Notes: a model not told the origin generated them from the letters alone. A DNA stretch of 64,000 bases from Microbulbifer thermotolerans (GCF_900112305.1 NZ_FOKT01000010.1:26426-90425); one strand, 5' to 3'. Counted from the first letter of the stretch, positions 11,538-22,592 are shown. Made by a program: numbers and translations.

Positions 11538-12080
11538 ATGGCCAGCAGGGGTATCAACAAAGTTATTCTGATCGGTAATCTGGGGTCAGACCCGGAAACC
11601 CGCTATATGCCCAGCGGCGGCGCCGTGACCAATGTCAGCTTGGCGACGTCAGAGTCCTGGAAAGACAAGCAGACCGGGCAGCCCCAGGAGCGCACAGAGT
11701 GGCATCGGGTGGTCTTTTTTAACCGCCTGGCCGAGATCGCCGGTGAGTATCTGCGCAAGGGCTCCAAAGTCTATGTAGAGGGGCGCCTGCAGACCCGCAA
11801 GTGGCAGGATCAGAACGGCCAGGACCGCTATACCACGGAAATTGTGGCCAACGAGATGCAGATGCTCGACAGCCGCGGTGAGCAGGGCGGTTTTAATCAG
11901 GGTATGGGCGGCGGCCAGGGCGGCTATCAGCAGCAGGGCGGAGGTCAGGCTGACCCCTATGCCCAAGGCCGATCAGCGCCCTCGCCGATGGCGCCTTCCA
12001 CCAATCCGTCGGGACAGCAGCCGAACCAGGCGCCCTCTGGTGGTTTCGACAACAGTTTCGATGACGATATTCCCTTCTAA
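11538..12080 (+). CDS. ssb: single-stranded DNA-binding protein
   Basis: SSB of 180 residues, which coats single-stranded DNA in replication, repair and recombination. The N-terminal OB fold (residues about 1-110) starts [19 protein letters not shown] and includes [15 protein letters not shown] Gly/Gln/Pro-rich linker follows, ending in the acidic tip FDDDIPF that recruits partner proteins. A strong GAGAGGAGAGG ribosome site precedes the ATG. The next gene begins 15 bases after the stop with a GTG, suggesting co-transcription. Confidence 0.98.
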   Translation: MASRGINKVILIGNLGSDPETRYMPSGGAVTNVSLATSESWKDKQTGQPQERTEWHRVVFFNRLAEIAGEYLRKGSKVYVEGRLQTRKWQDQNGQDRYTTEIVANEMQMLDSRGEQGGFNQGMGGGQGGYQQQGGGQADPYAQGRSAPSPMAPSTNPSGQQPNQAPSGGFDNSFDDDIPF

Positions 12081-12095
12081 GGTCCCGTCAGTCCC

Positions 12096-12950
12096 GTGCA
12101 GGAGCATCACACCGGTTATCAGCCGGATTCCGTCGCGGTAATCGGCGTTGGCAGCGCCCTGGACGCCGCGCTGCAGAAACGCCTGCAGCGCGCCGGGTTT
12201 CGCGTGCAGCTGTTGGCCGCGGCAGAGTTGGGTGAGTTGCGTCCGGGATCCATTGTGATCAATGCCTCTGCTTGCGGGGGACGTCGGGGCATGTCCACCG
12301 CACTGGATGTGTGCGAGCAGCTCGCGCAGATAAATAGCGGCAATCTGATCCACCTGTCCTCTTGTCAAGTATTCAGGGGCGGCGAGCGCAAAGTTTACGA
12401 TGAGGAGGCTCTGCCGCAGCCGGACTGCGAAGCCGGGTGCGAGTGGCTGGCCTGTGAAGCGGCGCTGGGCGGGTGCGAAAACCTGATCACATTGCGTTTC
12501 GGCTGGATGGTGGACCTCGATGAAGATGCCTTGCTGGGGCGTATCTTGCGGAGTCTGGTGGCGGGTCGGCCTGTGTCCCTGGACGATCAGAGTCGCGGCA
12601 GTCCGGTGACTGTGTCGGACATGGCCAGGGTCACGGTGGCTGTGGCGCAGCAGCTGGCCAGTGGCGCCCCCTCATCCGGCATCTACCACTACGGTTCCGC
12701 GGATAGTTGCACGGCCATGGAGTTTGCGCGGGAAGTGGTGGAGCGCGCCCAGTCTTTTTGTGACGAGGACCTATCTGCAGCGCTCAGCCCGTTGGAGGAA
12801 GGGGAAGCCCGCAGTGTAGTCCTGGCCTGCGGAAAATTGCGCGATGTGTTTGGAATACAGCAGCGCAGCTGGCGCCAGGGGCTGACCCGGCAGGTGGAGT
12901 TGTGGCTGGAGCGGCTGGGAAAAATGCGGCGCGACGAATTCGCGCTTTGA
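12096..12950 (+). CDS. RmlD/SDR-like sugar-nucleotide-binding protein with degraded active site
   Basis: Protein of 284 residues (GTG start) with the overall layout of dTDP-4-dehydrorhamnose reductase: an N-terminal Rossmann-like segment (SVAVIGVGSALD), an LSSCQVFRG strand equivalent to the usual STDYVFDG, the RFGWM segment equivalent to RTSWVY, and a C-terminal substrate region. However, aligning LACEAAL to the canonical LAGEKAL places Ala and Trp at the positions of the catalytic Tyr and Lys of the YxxxK motif, and the dinucleotide loop lacks the normal GxxGxxG. It is therefore probably not an active reductase; a binding or structural role is possible. It may be co-transcribed with ssb. Confidence 0.75.
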   Translation: MQEHHTGYQPDSVAVIGVGSALDAALQKRLQRAGFRVQLLAAAELGELRPGSIVINASACGGRRGMSTALDVCEQLAQINSGNLIHLSSCQVFRGGERKVYDEEALPQPDCEAGCEWLACEAALGGCENLITLRFGWMVDLDEDALLGRILRSLVAGRPVSLDDQSRGSPVTVSDMARVTVAVAQQLASGAPSSGIYHYGSADSCTAMEFAREVVERAQSFCDEDLSAALSPLEEGEARSVVLACGKLRDVFGIQQRSWRQGLTRQVELWLERLGKMRRDEFAL

Positions 12951-12995
12951 GGCTGTGCAGGTCCCTGGCCAGTCGCGCGGCATAGTAGGCGGGAA

Positions 12996-13019
12996 GGTGC
13001 GGAAGCTCTGTTCCGCACC
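12996..13019. terminator. hairpin between convergent genes
   Basis: Perfect 9-bp stem GGTGCGGAA / TTCCGCACC with a 6-base loop, between the RmlD-like gene and fabB, which converge. No T-run follows on either strand, so a terminator function is only likely from position. Confidence 0.45.
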
Positions 13020-13026
13020 CGGCGAA

Positions 13027-14253
13027 TTACTCGACCTTGTCGAATATTAGGCAGGCGTTGGTACCGCCGAAGCCAAAGCTGTTGGACATGGCGCGACCGA
13101 TCTCTTGTTCCCGCATCTGAGTCACCAAGTCCATACCTTCGGCGGCGGGATCCAGATTGTCCACGTTGGCCGAAGCGGCGATAAAGCCGTTCTGCATCAT
13201 CAGCAGGCAGTAAATGGCCTCTTGCACACCGGCGGCGCCCAGAGAGTGGCCGGTCAGGGACTTGGTGGAGGCGAACGCTGGCACCTTGTCGCTGAAGACC
13301 TCGCGCATAGCCTTGAGTTCCGCCACGTCACCGACTGGTGTCGAGGTGCCGTGGGTATTGATGTAGTCCACCCCGCCTTCCAATCCTTTGCCGTCCATCC
13401 CGCCCAGTGCCTGCTGCATGCAGCGCACGGCGCCTTCCCCGCTGGGGGCCACCATGTCGTAGCCGTCGGAGGTGGCGCCGTAACCAACGAGCTCCGCGTA
13501 GATTTTGGCGCCGCGAGCCCTGGCGTGTTCCATTTCCTCCAGTACAAGGCAGCCGCCGCCACCGGCGATTACGAAGCCGTCCCGGTCCGCGTCGTAGGGG
13601 CGGGAGGCGCGGGTGGGCTCATCGTTGTATTTAGTGGAGAGGGCGCCCATGGCATCAAACAGATGAGTCAGGCTCCAGGCCAGTTCTTCGCCGCCACCAG
13701 CAAAGACGATATCCTGCTTGCCCATTTGGATCAGCTCAGCACCATTGCCGATACAGTGCGCGCTGGTGGCGCAGGCGGAGGAGATGCTGTAGTTGACGCC
13801 CTTGATTTTGAAAGGGGTGGCCAGGCAGGCCGATACAGTGCTGCCCATCACCTGAGGCACCCGGTAGGCGCCGACGCGGCGTACGCCCTTTTCCTTCAGA
13901 GTCTGCGCAGCGTCGATGATCTCGCGGGTGGCGGTGCCGCCGGAGCCCATTACTATGCCGGTGCGGGGATTGGAAATATCGCTTTCCTCCAGGCCGGACA
14001 TGGCGACGGCTTCTTTCATCGCGATGTATGCGTAAGCGGCGGAGTCCCCCATAAAGCGCAGCACCTTGCGGTCGATATGCTCCTTGAAATCGATATCCAC
14101 CGGGCAGGCGACCTGACTGCGCAGGCCCAGTTCGCGGTACTCCTCCATAAAGCGGATGCCGCTGCGTCCCGCTTTTAGGGAAGCGGTCACTTCCTCTGTA
14201 TTGGTACCGATGCAGGAAGTGATGCCCATTCCGGTAATAGCAACCCGGCGCAT
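13027..14253 (-). CDS. fabB: beta-ketoacyl-ACP synthase I
   Basis: FabB, the condensing enzyme needed to elongate unsaturated fatty acid intermediates. The protein has 408 residues. The catalytic triad of Cys-His-His synthases is visible: [10 protein letters not shown] with Cys about 163, [11 protein letters not shown] with His about 300, and [11 protein letters not shown] with His about 335; the C-terminal [11 protein letters not shown] motif is also present. A GGAG ribosome site lies before the ATG. It follows fabA by 82 bases on the same strand, the standard fabAB operon of gammaproteobacteria making unsaturated fatty acids anaerobically. Confidence 0.97.
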   Translation of the reverse strand: MRRVAITGMGITSCIGTNTEEVTASLKAGRSGIRFMEEYRELGLRSQVACPVDIDFKEHIDRKVLRFMGDSAAYAYIAMKEAVAMSGLEESDISNPRTGIVMGSGGTATREIIDAAQTLKEKGVRRVGAYRVPQVMGSTVSACLATPFKIKGVNYSISSACATSAHCIGNGAELIQMGKQDIVFAGGGEELAWSLTHLFDAMGALSTKYNDEPTRASRPYDADRDGFVIAGGGGCLVLEEMEHARARGAKIYAELVGYGATSDGYDMVAPSGEGAVRCMQQALGGMDGKGLEGGVDYINTHGTSTPVGDVAELKAMREVFSDKVPAFASTKSLTGHSLGAAGVQEAIYCLLMMQNGFIAASANVDNLDPAAEGMDLVTQMREQEIGRAMSNSFGFGGTNACLIFDKVE

Positions 14254-14290
14254 AGTGATCTCCAGTAAGACTTTTCGACAGTGTACCTAG

Positions 14291-14308
14291 TTATTCTTGT
14301 CAGAATAA
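14291..14308. repeat. inverted repeat in the fabA-fabB gap
   Basis: TTATTCT / AGAATAA around TGTC, inside the 82-bp spacer between fabA and fabB. It could be an operator, an RNA processing hairpin or a partial attenuator; it does not match the FabR palindrome known from E. coli. No function can be assigned. Confidence 0.4.
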
Positions 14309-14335
14309 GTTTGCGGCGAACGTGTCGGGTCGGAC

Positions 14336-14860
14336 TCAAAAATTATCGGTGCGGGTAAACAGGCCCACACGCAGGTCTTTTGCCGTATAGATCTCGCGGC
14401 CGTCCACGGAGACAGTGCCGTCGCCGATACCCATGACCAGTTTCCGCTCCACTAGGCGACTCATCTGGATGTGGTAGGTGACCTTTTTGCTTGTCGGCAG
14501 TATTTGACCGGTGAACTTCACTTCGCCGCAACCGAGCGCGCGGCCGCGACCGGGGTTGCCCTTCCAGGCCAGGAAGTAGCCAAGCAGCTGCCACATGGCA
14601 TCCAGTCCCAGACAGCCCGGCATCACCGGATCGCCGGGGAAATGGCATTCGAAGAACCAGAGGTCCGGGTGTATATCCAGTTCGGCGATCAATTCGCCCT
14701 TGCCGTAGGCCCCACCGTCTTTAGAAATGTGGGTGATGCGGTCGAGCATCAGCATATTGGGGGCGGGCAACTGGGCGTTGCCGGGACCGAACATCTCACC
14801 GCGTGAGCAAGCCAGCAGTTCTTCTTTGCTGTAGCTGCTTTTTTGAACAAAATTACTCAT
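14336..14860 (-). CDS. fabA: 3-hydroxydecanoyl-ACP dehydratase/isomerase
   Basis: FabA dehydrates 3-hydroxydecanoyl-ACP and isomerises the trans-2 product to cis-3-decenoyl-ACP, the branch point to unsaturated fatty acids. Start at 14860 ([10 protein letters not shown]) is chosen: a GGGGAG ribosome site is immediately upstream and it gives 174 residues, the family length; the frame extends 44 codons further without homology. Active-site residues are His in [12 protein letters not shown] and Asp in LGLDAMWQ. The protein acts as a cytoplasmic dimer with a hot-dog fold. Co-transcribed with fabB. Confidence 0.97.
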   Translation of the reverse strand: MSNFVQKSSYSKEELLACSRGEMFGPGNAQLPAPNMLMLDRITHISKDGGAYGKGELIAELDIHPDLWFFECHFPGDPVMPGCLGLDAMWQLLGYFLAWKGNPGRGRALGCGEVKFTGQILPTSKKVTYHIQMSRLVERKLVMGIGDGTVSVDGREIYTAKDLRVGLFTRTDNF

Positions 14861-14919
14861 TTTCTCCCCGTCTTTGGGTGTTTGCGCCATCGACCTTGGG
14901 CGCTTTTGCAAGAGCGGGC

Positions 14920-14947
14920 ATTCTAAGGTTTGAGGATAGCTTGTCCA
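14920..14947 (-). promoter_or_regulatory. candidate sigma-70 promoter of fabAB
   Basis: On the minus strand TGGACA and TAGAAT separated by 16 bp, about 60 bp before the fabA start codon. This also explains why the upstream open frame is untranslated leader. The remainder of 14948-15140, up to galU, shows no further clear site. Confidence 0.65.
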
Positions 14948-15140
14948 GTCGGTCATGATCCTATCTGTGACCAATATGGGGCTGTCTGCCACAAAGCTGT
15001 AACATTTGCCCGCAAGGGGGAGCGCCAGGTGGGCGGCGATTTATGGCATCCCATGTGCATGATTTGTGTAACAAAATTGTGATAAGTTTCGTCGTTTGAC
15101 GCGGGATGGCGCTGCGAAACAGAGAGAGCAGAGGATAAGA

Positions 15141-15998
15141 ATGCTGAAAAAATGTCTATTCCCGGTTGCCGGCTACGGCACCCGGTTCCTGCCGGCCACC
15201 AAGGCCATGCCCAAAGAGATGCTGCCCCTGGTGAACAAGCCGCTGGTGCAATATGGGGTAGAGGAGGCGATTGAGGCCGGGCTCACCGAAATTGGCTTTG
15301 TGACCGGTCGCGGTAAGCGCGCCATCGAGGACCATTTCGATACCAATTTCGAGCTGGAGCAACAGATTGCCGGCACCAGCAAGGAGAAATATCTCGAGTG
15401 CATTCGCCGTGTTATCAGTGACGCCAGCTTCTCCTATACGCGCCAGGGGGAAATGCGCGGCCTTGGCGACGCGATATTACAAGGCCGGCGCCTGATCGGT
15501 GATGAGCCTTTCGCCGTCGTGCTGGCGGATGACCTGTGCCTGAACGAAGAGCTGGGTGTTCTGGGGCAGATGGTACAGCTATACAAGCAGTTCCGCTGCA
15601 GCATTGTGGCTGTGGAAGAAGTGCCCAGGGAACAGATCCATAAATTTGGTGTTATCGCCGGCAATGAGATCAAGCCGGGTCTCTATCAGGTCACCGACAT
15701 GGTGGAGAAGCCGCCCGCCGAGGAGGCGCCCAGTAATATGGCCATTATCGGCCGCTATATTCTCACTCCGGACATCTTCGAACTCATCCGCGAGACGCCA
15801 CCGGGCAAGAACGGAGAAGTGCAGATAACTGATGCCTTGCTGGCGCAGGCGCAGCGCGGCTGTGTATTGGCCTATGCGTTTAAGGGACGCCGCTTCGACT
15901 GCGGCTCCGTGGATGGCTTTATCGAAGCCACCAACTACGTCTACGAAAATGTCTATCTGCCGGAGCAAGCCCGAATCGACGCCGCGGAGAAAAAGTAA
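15141..15998 (+). CDS. galU: UTP-glucose-1-phosphate uridylyltransferase
   Basis: GalU makes UDP-glucose from glucose-1-phosphate and UTP, a donor for polysaccharides and lipopolysaccharide. Start at 15141 (MLKKCLFPVAGYG) has a GAGGATAA ribosome site; the longer frame from 15096 does not match the family. The 285-residue protein shows FPVAGYGTRFLPATKAMPKEM at the nucleotide-binding start (read in parts), GRGKRAIEDHFD near residue 55 and VEKPP near residue 190. The next gene starts at the base after the stop, so both are one transcription unit with the phosphohexomutase. Confidence 0.95.
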   Translation: MLKKCLFPVAGYGTRFLPATKAMPKEMLPLVNKPLVQYGVEEAIEAGLTEIGFVTGRGKRAIEDHFDTNFELEQQIAGTSKEKYLECIRRVISDASFSYTRQGEMRGLGDAILQGRRLIGDEPFAVVLADDLCLNEELGVLGQMVQLYKQFRCSIVAVEEVPREQIHKFGVIAGNEIKPGLYQVTDMVEKPPAEEAPSNMAIIGRYILTPDIFELIRETPPGKNGEVQITDALLAQAQRGCVLAYAFKGRRFDCGSVDGFIEATNYVYENVYLPEQARIDAAEKK

Positions 15999-17348
15999 AT
16001 GACCGAGCTGACCTGCTTCAAGGCCTACGACCTGCGCGGGCGGGTGCCCGATGAGTTGAACGCCGATATCGCTTATCGCGTCGGCCGCGCTTTCGCTCAG
16101 TTCCTGGGCGCAAAACGCGTGGTTGTAGGGCACGATATCCGCCTGACGAGCGGCGAGTTGACCGATGCCCTGGCGGACGGCTTGCGCGATGCGGGCGCCG
16201 ACGTATTCCATATCGGTCAGTGCGGTACCGAAGAGGTTTATTTCGCCACCTTTCACGGCGGTTTTGATGGCGGTATCTGCGTGACCGCCAGTCATAATCC
16301 GATGGACTACAACGGAATGAAGTTTGTGCGCGCTGGCGCGCGCCCGATCAGCGGTGATACGGGCCTCAAGGATATCAAGCGCTTGGCGGAAGAAAACGAT
16401 TTCGCAGCGGTGGAAAAACGCGGTGATATCGCCCGCTATGAGCACCGGGCTGACTTTGTTCAACACCTGCTGGGCTATGTGGATGTCGAGGGGCTCAAAC
16501 CGCTCAAGCTGGTGGTCAATGCCGGCAATGGCGGCGCCGGTAGCGTGGTGGATGCGCTGGCACCCCATTTGCCGTTCGAGTTTGTGCGGATACACCACGA
16601 GCCGGACGGCAGCTTTCCCAATGGTATCCCCAATCCCATTCTGCCAGAAAACCGCGGGGCCACCGCGGCGGCGGTGCGCGAGAGCGGTGCTGACTTCGGT
16701 ATCGCCTGGGATGGGGATTTTGATCGCTGCTTTTTCTTTGATGAGAACGGCGACTTTATTGAAGGCTACTATGTGGTTGGCCTGCTGGCTGAAGCCTTCC
16801 TTTCGAAGCACAAGGGTGCAAAAGTCGTTCACGATCCGCGCCTGGTCTGGAATACCCAGGACATCGTCCGTGCCGCTGGCGGTGAAGCTATTCAGAGCAA
16901 GACGGGACATGCCTTTATCAAGGAGCGTATGCGCGCGGAAGACGCTATCTATGGCGGGGAAATGAGTGCGCACCACTACTTCCGGGATTTCGCTTATTGC
17001 GACAGCGGAATGATTCCCTGGCTGCTGGTGGCCGAGCTGGTCAGTCGCAGTGGCAAGCCGTTGTCCCAGTTGGTGGGTGAGCGTATGGCCGCTTTCCCCT
17101 GCTCCGGTGAAATCAACTCCAAGGTGGCAGATCCGGCCACTTTGCTGAAAGTGGTGGAAGAGAAGTATGGTCCCGCTGCCGAAAGCGTAGAGCACGTGGA
17201 TGGCCTCAGCGTCGCCTTCGCTGATTGGCGCTTCAACGTGCGCATGTCCAATACCGAGCCGGTGGTGCGCCTGAATGTAGAGTCCCGCGGGGATAAAGTG
17301 CTGATGAAAGAGAAGACCGAGGAGCTGCTGCGTTTGATTCGCGGCTGA
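15999..17348 (+). CDS. manB: phosphomannomutase/phosphoglucomutase
   Basis: Alpha-D-phosphohexomutase of 449 residues interconverting hexose 6-phosphates and 1-phosphates. It provides glucose-1-phosphate for GalU and probably mannose-1-phosphate for ManC. Four family regions are visible: the phosphoserine loop [13 protein letters not shown] near residue 95, the metal site [11 protein letters not shown] near residue 230, the sugar loop [10 protein letters not shown] near residue 310, and the phosphate-binding [12 protein letters not shown] near residue 412. It begins directly after the galU stop. The short length and sequence resemble the CpsG/ManB type rather than the larger AlgC fusion. Substrate preference (mannose or glucose) cannot be settled by eye. 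Confidence 0.9.
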   Translation: MTELTCFKAYDLRGRVPDELNADIAYRVGRAFAQFLGAKRVVVGHDIRLTSGELTDALADGLRDAGADVFHIGQCGTEEVYFATFHGGFDGGICVTASHNPMDYNGMKFVRAGARPISGDTGLKDIKRLAEENDFAAVEKRGDIARYEHRADFVQHLLGYVDVEGLKPLKLVVNAGNGGAGSVVDALAPHLPFEFVRIHHEPDGSFPNGIPNPILPENRGATAAAVRESGADFGIAWDGDFDRCFFFDENGDFIEGYYVVGLLAEAFLSKHKGAKVVHDPRLVWNTQDIVRAAGGEAIQSKTGHAFIKERMRAEDAIYGGEMSAHHYFRDFAYCDSGMIPWLLVAELVSRSGKPLSQLVGERMAAFPCSGEINSKVADPATLLKVVEEKYGPAAESVEHVDGLSVAFADWRFNVRMSNTEPVVRLNVESRGDKVLMKEKTEELLRLIRG

Positions 17349-17368
17349 TAGGAACTTTCACGGGCCAA

Positions 17369-17390
17369 GGGGCGGGCTCAAATCCGCCCC
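17369..17390. repeat. GC-rich hairpin between manB and ispB
   Basis: GGGGCGG / CCGCCCC with an 8-base loop in the convergent gap. It is followed by A-residues, not T, on the plus strand, and for ispB the T-run precedes the stem, so it is not a textbook terminator in either direction. Confidence 0.45.
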
Positions 17391-17402
17391 CTCAAAAAAA
17401 CG

Positions 17403-18365
17403 TCAGGTGGACCTTTCCACGGCAAAACTCGCCAGTTGCAGCAAAGCGGTCTTCTGATCCCCCTCCGGCAGAAACGCCAGCCGATTTTTCGCCTCGTCCG
17501 CAGCCGCTCGCGCCCGCTCCATGGTGTATTCCAGGGCGCCACAGGACTCGATTGCCTCGACAATTTCCGCCAGCTTTGCACTGCTGCGCTGCTCAATTGC
17601 TTCGCGGACCAGGGCCGCCTGCGCTTTTGAGCCGTTGGCCATGGTGTAGATCAACGGCAGGGTCGGCTTGCCTTCCGCCAAGTCGTCTCCGACATTTTTG
17701 CCCAGCTCTTCGGGGTTACCGCGGTAGTCGAGGGCGTCATCCACTAACTGGAAAGCCAGGCCGAGGGCGCGGCCGTAGTGCTTTAGCGCTTCCCGCTGCT
17801 GTGGCGGGCACCCGGCCAGTACCGCAGCGGTTTCACAGGCGGCCTCGAACAGGGCGCCTGTTTTCTTGTGGATCACGGTAAAGTAATTTTCCTCGCTCAC
17901 CGCCGGATCCCCGGCATTGACCAGCTGCTGAACTTCGCCTTCGGCAATGGTGTTAGTGGTTTCCGAGAGGATGGCCATGATCTTCATATTTTGCAGCGCG
18001 ACCATCATCTGAAAAGCGCGTGAGTAGAGGAAGTCGCCCACCAGCACGGCGGGGGCGTTACCCCATTTGGCGTTGGCGGTCAGGCGGCCGCGGCGCCTGT
18101 CGGAGGTGTCCACCACGTCGTCGTGCAGCAGGGTGGCTGTGTGGATAAACTCGATAATCGCTGCCAGGTCAATGTGGTCGGCGCCCTTGTAGCCGACGGC
18201 GCGGGCGCACAGGAGTACCAGCAGCGGGCGGAGACGCTTGCCGCCAGCTTCAACCAGGTAGTGGCCGATGTTTTCCACCAGGGGAACGTCGGAGTGCAGT
18301 TGGTCTAGGATGCGCTGGTTGACCGCGGCAAAGTCATCGGCGGCGGCCCGGTGAAAAGGCAGCAT
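17403..18365 (-). CDS. ispB: octaprenyl diphosphate synthase
   Basis: Trans-long-chain polyprenyl diphosphate synthase of 320 residues that elongates farnesyl diphosphate for the ubiquinone side chain. The first aspartate-rich motif LLHDDVVD is near residue 82, followed by RRG; the second, LVDDALDYRG, is near residue 207. GGKRLRPLLVLL near residue 41 binds isopentenyl diphosphate. It is divergent from rplU-rpmA-obgE, the arrangement common in gammaproteobacteria. Chain length (C40 or C45) cannot be decided from the motifs alone. Confidence 0.95.
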   Translation of the reverse strand: MLPFHRAAADDFAAVNQRILDQLHSDVPLVENIGHYLVEAGGKRLRPLLVLLCARAVGYKGADHIDLAAIIEFIHTATLLHDDVVDTSDRRRGRLTANAKWGNAPAVLVGDFLYSRAFQMMVALQNMKIMAILSETTNTIAEGEVQQLVNAGDPAVSEENYFTVIHKKTGALFEAACETAAVLAGCPPQQREALKHYGRALGLAFQLVDDALDYRGNPEELGKNVGDDLAEGKPTLPLIYTMANGSKAQAALVREAIEQRSSAKLAEIVEAIESCGALEYTMERARAAADEAKNRLAFLPEGDQKTALLQLASFAVERST

Positions 18366-18428
18366 GCGAGGGTTCCTTGTACTACTTGAGCGTGATTTGC
18401 CGGGGTGTCCGGCTGGCGAAAGGCGCTA

Positions 18429-18457
18429 TTGTATCAACCGGATGAATTGATTAGAAT
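18429..18457 (+). promoter_or_regulatory. candidate promoter of rplU-rpmA
   Basis: TTGTAT at 18429 and TAGAAT at 18452 with a 17-bp spacer; the GCGCCCCG that follows is a GC-rich discriminator typical of stringently controlled ribosomal promoters. Confidence 0.6.
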
Positions 18458-18594
18458 CTGCGCCCCGCTTAAACCGGGCCTTGGGTTCGGTGGCGGTTCG
18501 AGTGAAATAACACGGCGCAAGCTCCCAAAATGCGGATAATGGCTCACTGCTAGGGCCTGCCGCTGCTTCGTGTCGTCCGTATCGGAGCATAGAT

Positions 18595-18906
18595 ATGTAC
18601 GCTGTAATTGAGAGCGGTGGCAAGCAGCACCGCGTGGAAGAGGGCGAGGTTCTTCGCCTGGAAAAGCTGGAAGTAGCCACCGGCGAAACCATTGATTTCG
18701 ACAAGGTGCTGATGGTTGTTGATGGCGACAAGATCAACATCGGTGCCCCCGTTGTAGACGGCGCTAAAGTGACTGCCGAAGTGGTCAGCCACGGTCGCGG
18801 CGAGAAGGTGAAAATCATCAAGTTCCGCCGTCGCAAGCACTCCATGAAGCGTCAGGGCCACCGCCAGTGGTATACCGAAGTGAAAATCACTGGTATCAAG
18901 GCATAA
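18595..18906 (+). CDS. rplU: 50S ribosomal protein L21
   Basis: L21, 103 residues, a 23S rRNA-binding protein of the large subunit. The start [14 protein letters not shown] and the basic [16 protein letters not shown] segment are diagnostic. rpmA follows after 17 bases with a GAGG ribosome site, and obgE lies further downstream, the standard cluster. A leader of about 130 bases separates the candidate promoter from the ATG. Confidence 0.98.
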   Translation: MYAVIESGGKQHRVEEGEVLRLEKLEVATGETIDFDKVLMVVDGDKINIGAPVVDGAKVTAEVVSHGRGEKVKIIKFRRRKHSMKRQGHRQWYTEVKITGIKA

Positions 18907-18923
18907 CAGAGGAGTAACGACTC

Positions 18924-19181
18924 ATGGCACACAAGAAAGCTGGCGGTAGTACGCGCAACGGTCGCGATTCCGAAAGTAAACGCCTGGGCGTGAAGCGCTT
19001 TGGCGGCCAGTCTGTAGTGGCAGGCAATATCATCGTGCGTCAGCGCGGCACCAAGTTCCACGCCGGCGTCAACGTAGGCATGGGCAAGGACCACACCCTG
19101 TTCGCCACTGCGGATGGTGTTGTGAAGTTCGAGGTGAAGGGTCCTCACAAGCGCAAGTTTGTTTCTATTGAAACTGCCTGA
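18924..19181 (+). CDS. rpmA: 50S ribosomal protein L27
   Basis: L27, 85 residues, whose N-terminal tail reaches the peptidyl transferase centre. [20 protein letters not shown] and the GVKRFGGQ segment are diagnostic. The protein begins directly with the AHKK tail, so no cleaved N-terminal extension of the Firmicutes type is present. A strong terminator follows the gene. Confidence 0.98.
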   Translation: MAHKKAGGSTRNGRDSESKRLGVKRFGGQSVVAGNIIVRQRGTKFHAGVNVGMGKDHTLFATADGVVKFEVKGPHKRKFVSIETA

Positions 19182-19204
19182 GCGGCTCTGTACCCGATGT
19201 TCAC

Positions 19205-19232
19205 AAAAAGCCCCGCTTGAGCGGGGCTTTTT
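19205..19232 (+). terminator. terminator after rpmA
   Basis: Stem AAAAAGCCCCGC / GCGGGGCTTTTT with a TTGA loop. It separates ribosomal genes from obgE, implying that obgE has its own promoter or depends on read-through. Confidence 0.93.
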
Positions 19233-19250
19233 GTTGTCTGGAGGGCTTAG

Positions 19251-20549
<1,299 letters not shown>

Positions 20550-20670
20550 TGCGGTATTCGGAGCCGCCCTGCGCGGCCTGCGATTTTTTTCTCCTCTCCC
20601 GCTTGCGGGGCAGGTCGAGGGGGCAACTTGAGCGCCAGTGGCGCCTATCAAAGGGGTTGGGAGCGGGAAA

Positions 20671-21804
20671 ATGGACTCCGGTTCGTCTCGTCAGCGGCTT
20701 GCATCAGGCAAGCGCTGGGTTATCAAAATCGGCAGTGCTCTACTAACCGATAATGGAAGAGGGGTAAACCGCGCGGCCATTTTAAACTGGGCGGGGCAGA
20801 TAGCGGCGCTGCGCGATCGCGGAATAGAGGTAATTCTTGTTTCCTCCGGCGCCGTTGCGGCGGGTATGGACCGCCTCGGCTGGCGCCGGCGCCCCGAATC
20901 TATTCATCAGTTGCAGGCGGCCGCCGCCATAGGTCAGAGCCGCTTGGTGCAGGTGTACGAACACGCCTTCGGTCAATTCGATTGCCGTGTGGCGCAGATA
21001 TTGCTCGACCACGACGATCTTTCCAACCGCACCCGCTATCTGAATGCGCGCAGTACTCTGCGGACGCTGTTGTCTCTTGGTGCCGTACCCATCGTCAATG
21101 AAAACGATACGGTGACTACTGACGAGATCCGGTTTGGCGACAACGATACTCTGGCGGCACTAGTGGCCAATCTGGTTGAGGCGAATGCGCTGCTGATCCT
21201 AACGGATGCCGACGGCCTCTTCTCCCAGGACCCCCGCGACAATCCCCAGGCGGAGTTGATTGGAGAGGCGTCGGCTGCGGATCCGAAGCTGTTAACCATG
21301 GCGGGGGGTTCCCGCAGTGGCCTCGGTCGCGGTGGTATGGCTACCAAGGTGCGCGCCGCGCAGCTGGCGGCTCGGTCTGGTGCCTGCACTGTAATCGCTG
21401 GTGGCGCGCGGGAGAGCGTAATTGAGAGGGTCTGTGCCGGCGAGCCGCTGGGGACCATGCTGACGCCCGAGTCTGACCCCTTGACCGCGCGCAAGCGCTG
21501 GCTGGCAGGCCAGCTGCAGGTGCGCGGTGCTTTGACCTTGGACAGCGGCGCCGAGTTGGCGTTGCGCACAGGGGGCAAGAGCCTGTTGGCCGTTGGTGTT
21601 ACCGCTGTGGAGGGGCGCTTTCATCGCGGCGAGCTGGTTTCCTGCCGCAACAGTGCCGGTGAGGAGATAGCTCGAGGCTTGGTCAATTACGATAGTGGTG
21701 AGGCGGCGAAGATACTCCGCCAGCCGTCGGAGAAGTTTGTGGAACTGCTCGGTTACCGCGACGACGATGAGTTGATCCATCGCGACAACCTGATACTGTT
21801 GTAG
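20671..21804 (+). CDS. proB: glutamate 5-kinase
   Basis: ProB catalyses the first step of proline synthesis, ATP-dependent phosphorylation of glutamate. Start at 20671 is chosen for its GGGAGCGGG ribosome site; a GTG at 20638 is in frame but gives extra non-homologous residues. The 377-residue protein has an amino acid kinase domain ([46 protein letters not shown]) and a C-terminal PUA domain from about residue 285. It follows obgE as in Pseudomonas. proA is not in this window, so proline synthesis is completed from elsewhere. Confidence 0.96.
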   Translation: MDSGSSRQRLASGKRWVIKIGSALLTDNGRGVNRAAILNWAGQIAALRDRGIEVILVSSGAVAAGMDRLGWRRRPESIHQLQAAAAIGQSRLVQVYEHAFGQFDCRVAQILLDHDDLSNRTRYLNARSTLRTLLSLGAVPIVNENDTVTTDEIRFGDNDTLAALVANLVEANALLILTDADGLFSQDPRDNPQAELIGEASAADPKLLTMAGGSRSGLGRGGMATKVRAAQLAARSGACTVIAGGARESVIERVCAGEPLGTMLTPESDPLTARKRWLAGQLQVRGALTLDSGAELALRTGGKSLLAVGVTAVEGRFHRGELVSCRNSAGEEIARGLVNYDSGEAAKILRQPSEKFVELLGYRDDDELIHRDNLILL

Positions 21805-21888
21805 GCGAATTAGCTTTTTGTTTTCTCTTCGCCGATTGTGGGGGAGGGGAGGTGCAGCCGTTTCGGGCGATGAAGGCGGGGAGAGACG

Positions 21889-22500
21889 ATGAGATTGGGT
21901 TTCTTTCGGGCGGATGTGCGCCGCCTGCTGCTGGATACTCTGGTGGTTCTGATCGGTGTTCTGGCGGCGCTGCTGGTGAATAATATCCGCGAAGAGATGG
22001 TGGCGAAGCAGGCCGCGCGCGAGGCGACGGACCGGCTGCTGCAGGAAATGGCGCTCAACGCCGAAGAGTTGCGCAGCTTTCGCGAGATGGTTGATGTGCG
22101 GCTGTCGGCGCTGCTCGATCTGCGCCAGGAGTTGCCGGCAGACAAGAGTCTGCGGGAGCTTATTGGGCGTTTCCACGGTTATCGGATTTTGGATTTGGAT
22201 GACTCCTCCTGGGAGTACCTGTCCCACAATGCCTTGGCGAGCTCGGTCGACCCTGAATTGCTGCACGAGGCTTTTGCTTTGTACAGTGTTAATGCCCAGT
22301 TTGAGGAGTTGAACGGGCGGATTCACGATATTGTTTATTCGGAGCTCTTTGTGTCTCCGGACAAGGTGTTGATGGCCATTGATATCTCGGAGGCCGTCAT
22401 GAGGCAGCAGTTGCGGTGGGCGGATGAGCTCCTGCCCAAGTACGAGCGCTTTTTGGATCGCTATTCTGGTGAGGAAGGTGAAGGTAAGGCTCGCGGTTAG
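21889..22500 (+). CDS. unknown single-span membrane protein
   Basis: Unrecognised 203-residue protein. After a short charged start, residues about 14-31 form one transmembrane helix (LLLDTLVVLIGVLAALLVNN), followed by a charged helical region. The helix-plus-NN arrangement recalls the DUF6090 group of single-span proteins, but that is a resemblance only. The soluble part would lie on one side of the inner membrane and contains no catalytic motif that I can see. It sits between proB and rpsT, which are near neighbours in Pseudomonas, and ends just before a shared terminator. Confidence 0.7.
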   Translation: MRLGFFRADVRRLLLDTLVVLIGVLAALLVNNIREEMVAKQAAREATDRLLQEMALNAEELRSFREMVDVRLSALLDLRQELPADKSLRELIGRFHGYRILDLDDSSWEYLSHNALASSVDPELLHEAFALYSVNAQFEELNGRIHDIVYSELFVSPDKVLMAIDISEAVMRQQLRWADELLPKYERFLDRYSGEEGEGKARG

Positions 22501-22518
22501 CTTTGGGGCAGTTTCAGA

Positions 22519-22565
22519 TTACCCACAAAAAAGCCCCGCCGTTGGCGGGGCTTTTTTGTGGGTAA
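22519..22565. terminator. bidirectional terminator, 22-bp perfect inverted repeat
   Basis: A perfect 22-bp inverted repeat with loop GTT, containing AAAAAAGCCCCGCC and its complement, flanked by A-run and T-run. It serves the plus-strand gene ending at 22500 and rpsT ending at 22593. The arms are about twice the length needed for termination. Confidence 0.95.
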
Positions 22566-22592
22566 CTTCAGGGGGTTCCCCTGCGTAGCTAC

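Noticed and set aside
15579..17195. 538-codon minus-strand open frame opposite galU and the phosphohexomutase
   Set aside because: Shadow of two well-supported genes; GC-rich DNA leaves the antisense frame open. No recognisable domain.
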